36,143 nucleotides of DNA, taken from the NCBI GenBank assembly GCA_001803225.1, contig MHBF01000027.1:1-36143 (forward strand), read 5' to 3'. Under the pieces are notes generated by a model. The model saw nothing but the letters and a program-made list of their open reading frames with translations. It ran no database searches and had not been told where the DNA came from. This stretch comes from Lentisphaerae bacterium GWF2_44_16 (GTDB lineage Bacteria; Verrucomicrobiota; Lentisphaeria; Victivallales; GWF2-45-14). The translations under genes and the position numbers were made by a program. Shown here in pieces: positions 17,382 through 24,105 of this stretch; position 1 is the first letter of the stretch; each line of letters begins with the position of its first letter.

Positions 17382-17809
17382 GCAGGAAAGACACGATTAA
17401 AATTCGACAAAGCAAACTCAAGGAAGCGTTTCTTGGGCAACTCAAACGCACGCCAACGATTGAAACTTCGTGCCAAAAAGTCGGAATTTCCAGAGCGACG
17501 GTGTACCGATGGATCAAGGCAAGCAAGAAGTTTGAAAAAAAAGTTGATGAAGCACTTGAAGAAGGCAGAGCGTTCATGTCTGACATTGCCGAAACTCAGC
17601 TGTTCTCACTCATCGGCGACAAAGAAATTTCCGCCATTCGTTTGTATCTCTCAACGCACAATCCTCGCTACAGCAACAAACTTGAGCTTTCCGGTACAGT
17701 CACAACAAAAGATGAACCCTTAACCAAGGAACAGAAAAAATTGATACGAGAAGCGCTTAAACTTTCATCACTTCGCCATTATGGAAAAGAAAAAAACAAA
17801 GACAATTAA
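17378..17809 (+). CDS. terS: Phage terminase small subunit-like protein
   Basis: The 143-residue protein begins with a helix-turn-helix (TPTIETSCQKVGISRATVYRW at about 28-48) typical of small terminase subunits, which recognise the packaging site. The C-terminal half is helical and charged, as expected for oligomerisation and contact with the large subunit. It overlaps the preceding methyltransferase by 4 nt and the large terminase by 29 nt. Position directly before TerL is the strongest support. Confidence 0.75.
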   Translation: MSRKDTIKIRQSKLKEAFLGQLKRTPTIETSCQKVGISRATVYRWIKASKKFEKKVDEALEEGRAFMSDIAETQLFSLIGDKEISAIRLYLSTHNPRYSNKLELSGTVTTKDEPLTKEQKKLIREALKLSSLRHYGKEKNKDN

Positions 17810-19280
17810 GACGGGGAACTTATTCGAAAAAATTCTTTCCGATAAAGCTGTACGAAAAGGAGCTGTGTACAACAGATTGGAATTTTTCTTCCCGATTTAT
17901 TTTCATCGGTATATGGAATATGAGACAGCTCCATTTCATGAAGAAATTTTTCGTATCCTTGAGGACGAAACCATCAAACTCGCTGTCATTGTCGCTTTTC
18001 GAGGATCCGCAAAATCGACCATTATCACGACCGCCTATATCCTGTGGTCTATTCTTGGTGTGCAACAACGTAAGTTCATTGTGATCTGTGGTCAAACAGA
18101 ACAAAAATCACGACAATACTTGATGAACATAAAGAATGAACTATTGCACAATGATCTTTTGAAAAAAGATCTTGGACCCTTTACAGAAGAACGAAATAGT
18201 CTGGGTAATGCCACCGCGCTCATCATCAAAAAACTCAACGTAAAAATCATGATCAGTTCGGTTGAGCAGAGTATTCGTGGAATACGGCACGGTGAGTATC
18301 GTCCAGACCTTATTATTCTTGATGATATTGAAGATACGAATTCTGTGAAAACACGGGAAGGTCGTGAAAAGACATTTAACTGGCTCACAAGCGAGGTCGT
18401 GCCAGCAGGAAGCAAACGAACCAGAGTTATTGTTGTTGGCAATCTTCTGCATGAGGATTCGGTTCTCAAACGTCTGCAAAGGAAAATTGAGGATGGCGAG
18501 ATGAAAAAGATGAATGGTGTTTACCGCGAGTATCCCATTGTCGATGAAAAAAACAATCCATTGTGGCCTGGGAAGTATCCGACGCAAGAAAGCATTCAAG
18601 CAGAACAAGAGAGAACCATGAACGATATTGCGTGGTCTCGTGAATATTTGCTCAAGATCATTTCAACACTTGAGCAAGTCGTACATCCTGATTGGATACA
18701 GTTTTACCGCCAACCGCCTCAAGAAAATTTACGTAGTATTGCCATTGGTATCGACTTAGCAGTAAGTGAAAAAGAATCTGCTGACTGTACGGCCATGGTT
18801 GTTGGACATGTGTATGGACACGGCAAAAACATGAAAATCTATATCCAACCAAATCCAATCAATGAACGGATCACCTTCCCCGTACAAGTAGAGTACATAA
18901 AATTACTGGTGGTGGCGCAAAAACAAAAGCATTCGAGAGTAAAAATGTATATTGAGGAAGTAGGATACCAAAAAGTGATTGTCCAATTATTTGAAAGCTA
19001 TAAATATGACGTCGAAGGTGTATCTGTAGGAAGAAACGACAAAACCACTCGGTTGCGATTTACCACCTCTCTTTTAAAAGAGGGACGTATTTTGTTTCCA
19101 GAAAAAGGATGTGGAGAACTCATCGAACAGCTGATTGGTTTTGGCAAAGAAAAACACGATGATCTCGCAGATGCCTTTGCCATGCTTGTGTTAAAAGTCA
19201 TCGAGAACAATCCAAAAGGCGGTTCTGCAGGAACATTTAATGGACCACGATTTGATGCGATCAGAGGGAGACGAATGTAG
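17781..19280 (+). CDS. terL: Phage terminase large subunit
   Basis: The 499-residue protein has an ATPase domain with a variant Walker A FRGSAKST at 73-80 and Walker B LIILDD at 177-182. An RNase H-like nuclease domain follows, with Asp325 in IGIDLAVSE, an acidic pair near EEVGYQ (about 393) and HDDLADAFA at 459-467. These enzymes power DNA packaging into capsids and cut concatemers. Length and motif order are normal and the frame is intact. The usual next gene, portal, is absent: 18 nt after the stop a new promoter begins the DGR variable-protein unit. The gene is intact, but the structural module is missing from view. Confidence 0.88.
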   Translation: MEKKKTKTIKTGNLFEKILSDKAVRKGAVYNRLEFFFPIYFHRYMEYETAPFHEEIFRILEDETIKLAVIVAFRGSAKSTIITTAYILWSILGVQQRKFIVICGQTEQKSRQYLMNIKNELLHNDLLKKDLGPFTEERNSLGNATALIIKKLNVKIMISSVEQSIRGIRHGEYRPDLIILDDIEDTNSVKTREGREKTFNWLTSEVVPAGSKRTRVIVVGNLLHEDSVLKRLQRKIEDGEMKKMNGVYREYPIVDEKNNPLWPGKYPTQESIQAEQERTMNDIAWSREYLLKIISTLEQVVHPDWIQFYRQPPQENLRSIAIGIDLAVSEKESADCTAMVVGHVYGHGKNMKIYIQPNPINERITFPVQVEYIKLLVVAQKQKHSRVKMYIEEVGYQKVIVQLFESYKYDVEGVSVGRNDKTTRLRFTTSLLKEGRILFPEKGCGELIEQLIGFGKEKHDDLADAFAMLVLKVIENNPKGGSAGTFNGPRFDAIRGRRM

Positions 19281-19297
19281 AATACGTGGACCTTTGG

Positions 19298-19326
19298 TTG
19301 ACAAATAGCCTAATTTATGGTATATT
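19298..19326 (+). promoter_or_regulatory. Strong sigma70-type promoter of the variable-protein gene
   Basis: A perfect TTGACA (19298-19303), a 17-nt spacer and TATATT (19321-19326), close to consensus. The transcript would start near 19333 and carry a leader of about 140 nt. Confidence 0.8.
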
Positions 19327-19349
19327 TTCACCTTCCTTAAGCGAGTGAA

Positions 19350-19392
19350 GAATGGCGTTTTGAAGCTTGAATCAGGCTTTAGAACGCCATTC
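19350..19392 (+). promoter_or_regulatory. Hairpin in the variable-protein leader
   Basis: GAATGGCGTT (19350-19359) pairs perfectly with AACGCCATTC (19383-19392), with a small inner AAGC/GCTT stem. No T-run follows, so it is more likely an mRNA stabiliser or regulator than a terminator. Confidence 0.55.
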
Positions 19393-19470
19393 TCCACATA
19401 CAAAGGCAAGGTTCATGAGGTGCACGGTGCATTCTTGTGGGCTCGTCAGAGATGGCTGTGAGGTGTTCCG

Positions 19471-20271
19471 ATGAATCTCTATCTGAATCAGGCAGCCGAA
19501 CTGGTCGCTCGCTTCTTCCGCTTCGGGGGTTCGCTCCCGGCGGTTCTGAAGCTCCTCAGCGACGACGATCTGATGGCGTGGTGGGTCGAGTCGCTCAACG
19601 CGAAGCTCGACGCCAACCCGTTCGAGCAGACCGTGGAGGAGCAGATCGCTGCCCTCCGCGTTCAGAACGTCGCGGGCAACTGGGGCATCAGCGAGGACGT
19701 GTTCGAACGTCTCGCGCAGACCGCCCCCGCGTGGCCCAAGGGCAAGGATGCCTACCGCTCGCTCCGCATCCGCTTCGGCGAGGGAGATGACGGTGTGGCA
19801 CTCACCTTCGAGCGCCACGCGGCTGCCGTCAAGCGCGTCCACGCCAAGTTCTGGCGTTGGGATCTCCTGCTCTCCGCCAAGACCCCGTACAACGGAGAGG
19901 ATGTGGAGCGCCTGCGGCTCCTCAACGGCAACCAGAGCCACCACACGGTCGTCGAGTGGATCGTGATCGACGACCTCTCGGCCAACCGCAAGCGGACGGA
20001 CATCACGTTGGTGCGCGGCTCCAAGTCCCTCGCGGACGAAGGTCTCGTGCTGGGATGGCTGTTCCCCAAGCGTGTCGAGGCCATCGACTACGACAAGTGG
20101 TCGGCGTGGTACTGCGCCGGCTATGAGCTCAACGTCCCCGAGAACGACGAGGAGCCGTGGCAGCACGTGCCTTGCGTGTACCGCGACCTGCGCGATGGCG
20201 CCACGGACCTGGATGCCAACTGGCGGAGCAGCGACGACTCGGGCTATTCGGTGCCTCTCCTCAGGGAGTAG
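19471..20271 (+). CDS. DGR variable protein (target protein)
   Basis: The 266-residue GC-rich protein has a helical N-terminal part (1-70), an unrecognised middle, and a C-terminal domain whose last 45 residues are encoded by the variable repeat. The ending NWRSSDDSGYSVPLLRE resembles the C-type-lectin-fold ends of DGR targets, in which diversified residues lie on one exposed face. Relative to the template, ten codons changed: N232H, M236V, N237Y, N239D, N241R, T244A, N246D, N248D, N254S and N256D. GAGG lies 7 nt before the ATG. No signal peptide or membrane segment is seen, so how it reaches a ligand is unknown. The GC content contrasts sharply with the terminase gene 190 nt upstream. It has its own promoter and terminator. 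Confidence 0.85.
   Translation: MNLYLNQAAELVARFFRFGGSLPAVLKLLSDDDLMAWWVESLNAKLDANPFEQTVEEQIAALRVQNVAGNWGISEDVFERLAQTAPAWPKGKDAYRSLRIRFGEGDDGVALTFERHAAAVKRVHAKFWRWDLLLSAKTPYNGEDVERLRLLNGNQSHHTVVEWIVIDDLSANRKRTDITLVRGSKSLADEGLVLGWLFPKRVEAIDYDKWSAWYCAGYELNVPENDEEPWQHVPCVYRDLRDGATDLDANWRSSDDSGYSVPLLRE
20133..20269 (+). repeat. DGR variable repeat (VR)
   Basis: 137 bp aligned without gaps to the template repeat at 20688-20824. Mismatches at VR positions 20164, 20176, 20179, 20185, 20191, 20192, 20200, 20206, 20212, 20231 and 20236 all face an A in TR (8 A-to-G, 2 A-to-C, 1 A-to-T). The first 31 and last 33 bases are identical; the latter is the natural candidate for the initiation-of-mutagenic-homing sequence. 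Confidence 0.95.
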
Positions 20272-20276
20272 CACTC

Positions 20277-20396
20277 GGCACTTGAACGCTTGGCGCTCGG
20301 TGGGTCTTGGGACTTGTCCCTTGGCCCTCCGGCGCGAAGCGCCTCGCCGCATTCGGTTTTTCGACTCAACAAAGGGTCGTATCTCCGGGTGCGGCT
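20277..20396 (+). repeat. Dispersed trailer element, copy 2
   Basis: Carries the same two blocks as the element at 2630. Between them are two small hairpins: GGGAC/GTCCC (20309-20320) and GGCGC-GAA-GCGCC (20331-20343). The second, 62 nt past VR, could serve as the cruciform that promotes homing in some DGRs, but it is farther from VR than in the best-studied case. Confidence 0.65.
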
Positions 20397-20405
20397 CTTT
20401 TTTTC
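20346..20405 (+). terminator. Intrinsic terminator of the variable-protein gene
   Basis: GCCGCATTCGG (20346-20356) pairs with CCGGGTGCGGC (20385-20395, two G-U pairs) around an inner CGAC/GTCG stem, followed by a long T-run. Same architecture as 2714-2766. Confidence 0.75.
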
Positions 20406-20412
20406 TAAAATT

Positions 20413-20421
20413 TGCTATAAT
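20413..20421 (+). promoter_or_regulatory. Extended -10 promoter for the template-repeat RNA
   Basis: TG-C-TATAAT (20413-20421) lies directly after the terminator of the variable-protein gene, with no good -35. It would start an RNA near 20428 that reads through the template repeat. Confidence 0.55.
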
Positions 20422-20440
20422 CCATTTGGAAATTAGGCTC

Positions 20441-20542
20441 ATGAATCTGTATCTACGGATACCGGTCGCCGAAATCTCTTGCAATCCCGATATACCGTCA
20501 GAGTCCTGTTTTTTCAAAACAGGAGAGTACGGTGTGGATTGA
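20441..20542 (+). pseudogene. Possible remnant of a variable-protein 5' end
   Basis: A 33-codon frame starting MNLYL, with 14 of the first 15 bases matching the start of the variable-protein gene at 19471; beyond that similarity fades quickly. With TR downstream, it could mark a decayed duplicate of the target gene. The match is short and may be chance. Confidence 0.3.
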
Positions 20543-20687
20543 TAAGTACTCCGCATTTCATCTTGGAATCAGCCTTCGCATGGCTACGGCTGACAAGCCA
20601 ACCTGCAGAAGGATTGGGTTCCGCATAAAATTCAAAACATGGATGCGTCTGTGTTTGGTGACCTGGAAGGATGAGATGTAAATGAGG

Positions 20688-20824
20688 CGTCCCCGAGAAC
20701 GACGAGGAGCCGTGGCAGAACGTGCCTTGCATGAACCGCAACCTGAACGATGGCACCACGAACCTGAATGCCAACTGGCGGAGCAACGACAACTCGGGCT
20801 ATTCGGTGCCTCTCCTCAGGGAGT
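20688..20824 (+). repeat. DGR template repeat (TR)
   Basis: 137 bp, rich in AAC codons when read in the VR frame (NRNLNDGT, NLNANWRSNDNSG), the usual TR composition because AAC can mutate to many amino acids without becoming a stop. It contains about 34 adenines, 11 of which differ in VR; none of the roughly 103 other bases differs. It starts 418 bp after VR ends. Confidence 0.95.
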
Positions 20825-20837
20825 CCTTGTCAAAACA

Positions 20838-20862
20838 AAAGGAGCGTTTAAAGCGCTCCTTT
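20838..20862 (-). terminator. Terminator of the avd gene
   Basis: AAAGGAGCG (20838-20846) pairs with CGCTCCTTT (20854-20862). The avd stop codon (20848-20850) lies in the loop, and on the minus strand a TTTTGTTTT run follows. It lies only 13 nt from the end of TR and could also affect the template RNA. Confidence 0.7.
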
Positions 20863-21258
20863 ATGTTGTTCCAGATTTTTGATCCATCCCCCAAGCATTT
20901 TTCCCGCGTCGATCAGAAGGGATTCAAGTTTGAGATATTTTTCATTAGGTAAGCACTTGCTGTCTTTTGAAAGACGAATGAGAAGCTTAAGCAAATCGAT
21001 TTTCCCACTGACAGCAAAGAGTCGTGTCAATTTCTCTGCGTGATTTGACATGGAAGCCGCAGCAAGAAGCAGTTCCAGAGCCATAAGAAGATTTCGTGAG
21101 ATGGTTTCCCCGAGTGTGTAGCGTTGTACCTTTGGAAATTTCATGAGCATCTCACTCCACTGACAATAGGTATGATAGAGCGTATGCACGATCGGCAAAT
21201 CCCCAGGACCACCACCGAGCAGCTTTCCTTGTTCAATTTTGTTTTTGGTGTTGGTCAT
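20848..21258 (-). CDS. avd: Accessory variability determinant (Avd-like four-helix bundle)
   Basis: The 136-residue, almost entirely helical protein contains DLPIVHTLYHTY at about 20-31 and KFPKVQRYTLGETI at about 40-53, the recognisable pattern of bacterial Avd/four-helix-bundle proteins. Avd forms a positively charged pentamer that binds the reverse transcriptase and template RNA and is needed for mutagenic homing in studied DGRs. It is encoded on the strand opposite to TR and the reverse transcriptase, which is unusual. Its 5' end lies antisense to the region just before, or overlapping, the reverse transcriptase start. The ATG at 21258 has no clear Shine-Dalgarno. A terminator hairpin overlaps its stop codon. 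Confidence 0.82.
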   Translation of the reverse strand: MTNTKNKIEQGKLLGGGPGDLPIVHTLYHTYCQWSEMLMKFPKVQRYTLGETISRNLLMALELLLAAASMSNHAEKLTRLFAVSGKIDLLKLLIRLSKDSKCLPNEKYLKLESLLIDAGKMLGGWIKNLEQHKGAL

Positions 21259-22227
21259 ACGAAAATAAAAAGTGATTTATTTGAACAGATTGTTTCGATT
21301 GAAAATCTCTTTTTTGCCTGGGAGCGTTTTTGCAAGGGCAAAAGGAAAAGACAGGATGTGATGTTGTATGAGCGATATTTGGAAGATCATCTATTTTCTT
21401 TGCAGGAAGAACTTGTGTCCGGAACGTATGTTCACAGTCCATACGAACCATTCACAATTTACGACCCCAAACAAAGGTTGATTCATAAAGCCTGCGTAAA
21501 GGATCGAGTTGTTCATCAGGCAATTGTGAACATTATCGAACCTCTTTTTGAAAAACGGTTTATTCATGACAGTTATTCTTGTCGCGTCGGAAAAGGAACA
21601 CATGTGGCTGTTCGTCGTTTGCAGACATTTCTGAGGAGAGAAGGAAAAAATAACACAAAGACAGTTTACGCACTTAAATGCGATGTCAGAAAATTCTTTG
21701 CTTCCGTAAGTCACGAGGTTTTGTTGCATCAACTTTCCCAATCCATTGATTGCATAAAAACTATGGCTCTCATCAAAGGCATTATCCAAAGCTATTCGAC
21801 GTCGCACGGAACAGGAATCCCGCTTGGCAATCTCACAAGCCAGCTTTTTGCTAATGTGTATTTGCATGAGCTTGATTGGTACGTGAAACAGACACTTCGC
21901 ACCGCCCATTACCTTCGCTACTGCGATGATTTTGTTTTGTTGGTTCCTTCAATAGCCGAAGGCATGAGACTAGCAGATAATGTCGATCTCTTTTTACAAG
22001 AACGCTTGCGCATACAACTGCATCCGTACAAAGTCTGCGTTCGAACGGTAAAGCAGGGAGTCGATTTTCTCGGCTATCGCGTCTTGGAACACGCAGTGAT
22101 ATTACGAACAGGAACAAAGAAACGAGTCATAGAAAACATCAACGCAGAAAACGTGAGTTCCTATTTGGGTGTGTGCCAGCATGCAAACACCTACGATTTA
22201 CAGCGACAGCTAAAACATTTTGTCTAA
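21172..22227 (+). CDS. DGR reverse transcriptase
   Basis: Numbering from the ATG at 21172 (351 residues): catalytic Asp171 in ALKCDVRKFF, GIPLGNLTSQ at 215-224, the catalytic YCDD at 250-253 and GVDFLGYRV at 296-304. Compact length without maturase or other domains, and the GIPLGNLTSQLFANVYL signature, fit DGR-type and closely related group II-like enzymes. Recognisable similarity begins only at about 21274 (DLFEQIVSIENLF), so the true start is uncertain. Candidates are ATG 21172, ATG 21184 and TTG 21229, all antisense to avd. The stop codon overlaps that of the convergent nuclease gene. The enzyme would copy TR RNA with errors at adenines. Confidence 0.92.
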   Translation: MIERMHDRQIPRTTTEQLSLFNFVFGVGHTKIKSDLFEQIVSIENLFFAWERFCKGKRKRQDVMLYERYLEDHLFSLQEELVSGTYVHSPYEPFTIYDPKQRLIHKACVKDRVVHQAIVNIIEPLFEKRFIHDSYSCRVGKGTHVAVRRLQTFLRREGKNNTKTVYALKCDVRKFFASVSHEVLLHQLSQSIDCIKTMALIKGIIQSYSTSHGTGIPLGNLTSQLFANVYLHELDWYVKQTLRTAHYLRYCDDFVLLVPSIAEGMRLADNVDLFLQERLRIQLHPYKVCVRTVKQGVDFLGYRVLEHAVILRTGTKKRVIENINAENVSSYLGVCQHANTYDLQRQLKHFV

Positions 22228-23297
22228 TCCTTCTTTTGATCCAGCAACTGATCCAAGATATCCAGAATTTCTTTCGTACGCGGCAACCATTCCTCAGCCA
22301 TAACACTAGGTCGCAATTCTTTAAAATTTTCTGAAAATGAAAAGCCGATCGTTTCCAACTTTTCTTTGAACATCTGGGCAAGTTGTTCATTCACCTTCGC
22401 TGTCCATTCAAAATTGAATGAAAGCCGTTTATCTGTTGAAAGGGTGAACAACGACCGCTCGCAGATCGTTCCAAAAACAGGGCTGAACGATCCATACATG
22501 CCTGTTCCAAGACGAATTTCACTGGCGTGTTGTTTTGAAAAGGCATAGATCTGTTCAAACCCTTTGAATTCATCAGGAGAGAGTCTTTGTTTTGCATCCT
22601 GAAGCAGCAGTTCCTCCGTCCATTTTCTTCGGGTATCAGTTGATGAGGATACCGCAATATCCTTTTTTACTTCCGTACCAAATATTTTCGGAATAATGAT
22701 CTCATACGCATCATGTTTGTAGTATTCAAACTCAACCGCATAGACATCAAATTGGCTATTTTGATTCACGTACAAAATGAGATCCTTGAGCCTGTCGTCG
22801 AGCTTGTCCATAAGGACGACGAAATGAAAGACGCCGTTGTTGAGATTGTCACGAACTTTCTCGATGAGTGCGTCAACGTCTTCCGTTTCAAGTTCGAAAA
22901 ACTCACTAATCTTTTCCATTGTTCGGAGTTTGAACGCTTTCTGTGTGTGCTGATCTAAGATCTTCAGAAATTCATTGAAATCGTTCGAGTGTTTCCAGAG
23001 TGCCGCTCCGTAATCAAGTGATTGGGCAATGACCCTTCTCTTTTCTGTGTTTGTGTAGAGCTTCGTTTCAACAATATAGAGCTCCCCATACTTATCAATC
23101 CCAATAGCATCGATGGGACCACTGTTGGTAGGAAATTCACGTGCCAGAATGAGCAGACGGATGTCTTCCTTGATTTCATACAAAGGAATACTCTCTGGGT
23201 TTTCGTAGATGTATTGTTGCAGATAATCCTCTTTCTCAAAAGAAGATTTCTCGACTTTTACGGCTTTTCCGCCGTTGGATGAAATGATGATGGCCAT
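22224..23297 (-). CDS. PD-(D/E)XK nuclease-like protein
   Basis: With the ATG at 23297 the product has 357 residues. GPIDAIGIDKYGELYIVETKLY at about 60-81 carries the Asp ... Glu-x-Lys arrangement of PD-(D/E)XK nucleases, preceded by a YLQQYIYENPESIPLY helix as in many defence-associated nucleases. The second half is unrecognised. The frame is open back to 23354, but that segment covers a terminator hairpin and reads like leader sequence. The gene is convergent with the reverse transcriptase and transcribed alone. Its leader contains an intrinsic terminator 14 nt before the start codon, suggesting conditional expression. Confidence 0.7.
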   Translation of the reverse strand: MAIIISSNGGKAVKVEKSSFEKEDYLQQYIYENPESIPLYEIKEDIRLLILAREFPTNSGPIDAIGIDKYGELYIVETKLYTNTEKRRVIAQSLDYGAALWKHSNDFNEFLKILDQHTQKAFKLRTMEKISEFFELETEDVDALIEKVRDNLNNGVFHFVVLMDKLDDRLKDLILYVNQNSQFDVYAVEFEYYKHDAYEIIIPKIFGTEVKKDIAVSSSTDTRRKWTEELLLQDAKQRLSPDEFKGFEQIYAFSKQHASEIRLGTGMYGSFSPVFGTICERSLFTLSTDKRLSFNFEWTAKVNEQLAQMFKEKLETIGFSFSENFKELRPSVMAEEWLPRTKEILDILDQLLDQKKD

Positions 23298-23310
23298 AAC
23301 AATTTTGTGG

Positions 23311-23497
23311 TTAAAAACAAAAAGGACACCCCTGAGGTGTCTAGGCCCAAACAATAGACCCTAAGGTCGTACTGCTTGTTTTATCAGGAGTGCCCGTTAC
23401 GACGCACTACGACCTGATAGCCAAAAAATGGCTGAATTGGGATCTTTTGTTTGAACCTAGACGTTGAGAGTATAGCTTAGGATGCCCTTAAAGTGAA
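23311..23497 (-). promoter_or_regulatory. Structured leader with promoter and possible attenuator
   Basis: Reading the minus strand: TTCACT (23497-23492), a 17-nt spacer and TATACT (23474-23469) form a promoter. A 12-bp hairpin with a 4-nt bulge follows (arms 23419-23404 and 23393-23382), then a terminator stem GACACC/GGTGTC (23341-23325) with a T-run ending at 23311. AGGTCGTA (23415-23408), inside the first hairpin, can instead pair with TACGACCT (23371-23364), so two structures compete. The start codon is at 23297. The remaining intergenic stretch up to 23617 shows no gene. Confidence 0.45.
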
Positions 23498-23617
23498 GAG
23501 CGGTCTGCGGTCTGGTTACCAACTCCTCCTCACCCCTCCTTACTCTTGTGTTTATTGGGCTTTTCAAAGCTTTTTAGGACTAGACAACCCCAACCCATAT
23601 GGCATTACTTGTCCTGT

Positions 23618-24079
23618 ATGAATAACGAATTGGAACTCAAAATAGACCTCGAGGTGATCGATTTACCCGTTATGGCAGAGGGAGAATATGACGAAATCGC
23701 AAGAGTACTCGATGTGCCAATCGAGGCAGTTGTCAGGGTTACGCTCTTCCGTTGTAACGGCGGGTTTCTTGCAATGATCACGTCGGCAAATCGTCGGTTA
23801 AACTTTGCCGCGACTTTTTCTAAAACAAAGTTGCAGTGGTGTGCCGTGCCGAACGAAGAAGAGATGCGTGAGCTTGGGACGGTTGACGGAACGAATCCGT
23901 TTTTCCTTGCCACAAACCAGCGCGTGCAAATGATTATTGATGCAAAGTTACTTGAACAGAAAAACATCGTTGTTCTCCTTGGCGATCATCGCGCAATAAA
24001 AACAACCCTGAATCACTTCATGGTCGGAACGATGCCGAAAGTACAAGGCGGGATTTCACTTCCAAAGAAGTTTGACTAA
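23618..24079 (+). CDS. YbaK/EbsC-like aminoacyl-tRNA deacylase domain protein
   Basis: With the ATG at 23618 the product has 153 residues, the normal length for a freestanding YbaK/ProX-type domain. These proteins hydrolyse mischarged aminoacyl-tRNAs in trans. The pattern of RVTLFRCNGGFLAMI, ANRRLN, EEEMRELGTVDGTNPFF and MIIDAKLLEQKNIVV follows the family's core strands and glycine-rich turn. The usual GGVSPFG loop is replaced by GTNPFFLAT. Substrate specificity is unknown. It is the only plus-strand gene between the two minus-strand nuclease units and may be core chromosome rather than cargo. Confidence 0.65.
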   Translation: MNNELELKIDLEVIDLPVMAEGEYDEIARVLDVPIEAVVRVTLFRCNGGFLAMITSANRRLNFAATFSKTKLQWCAVPNEEEMRELGTVDGTNPFFLATNQRVQMIIDAKLLEQKNIVVLLGDHRAIKTTLNHFMVGTMPKVQGGISLPKKFD

Positions 24080-24105
24080 CTACCGATTGCACTGAGGACT
24101 CGATA

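Larger units (their letters stand above)
12080..19280 (+). mobile_element. Phage-derived or satellite-like segment (recombinase to large terminase)
   Basis: The block holds a serine recombinase, a ParB-methyltransferase fusion, a second methyltransferase, a small terminase and a large terminase, with one unrelated minus-strand gene between. No portal, capsid, tail or lysis gene follows the large terminase; the DGR begins instead. The boundaries are inferred from gene content, and no attachment sites were identified. Confidence 0.5.
20428..20837 (+). ncRNA. Putative DGR template RNA
   Basis: Inferred transcript from the extended -10 box through TR. The 260 nt before TR include a perfect 9-bp hairpin (20504-20512 with 20516-20524, loop TTC) and a second stem TCAGCC/GGCTGA near 20570-20595. 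A TGA stop (20683-20685) sits just upstream of TR in its coding frame, so TR is not translated from upstream. The 3' end is unknown; it may continue toward the reverse transcriptase gene. Confidence 0.45.
19298..22227. mobile_element. Diversity-generating retroelement (DGR)
   Basis: All the parts of a DGR are present: variable protein with 3' variable repeat (VR 20133-20269), template repeat (TR 20688-20824), Avd-like gene (20848-21258, minus strand) and reverse transcriptase (about 21172-22227). VR and TR are equal in length, 137 bp, and differ only at TR adenines, 11 positions. Known DGRs copy TR RNA into adenine-mutagenised cDNA, which replaces VR and diversifies the encoded ligand-binding surface. 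Confidence 0.93.

Noticed and set aside
19372-20556. A 394-codon open frame on the minus strand across the variable-protein gene
   Set aside because: It is antisense to the DGR target and owes its length to high GC. VR mutations fit the plus-strand codons, and the minus product is low-complexity Arg/Val-rich.
21172-23297. Retron (reverse transcriptase plus effector nuclease)
   Set aside because: The TR/VR pair and Avd define the reverse transcriptase as part of a DGR. The neighbouring nuclease is convergent, not co-transcribed.
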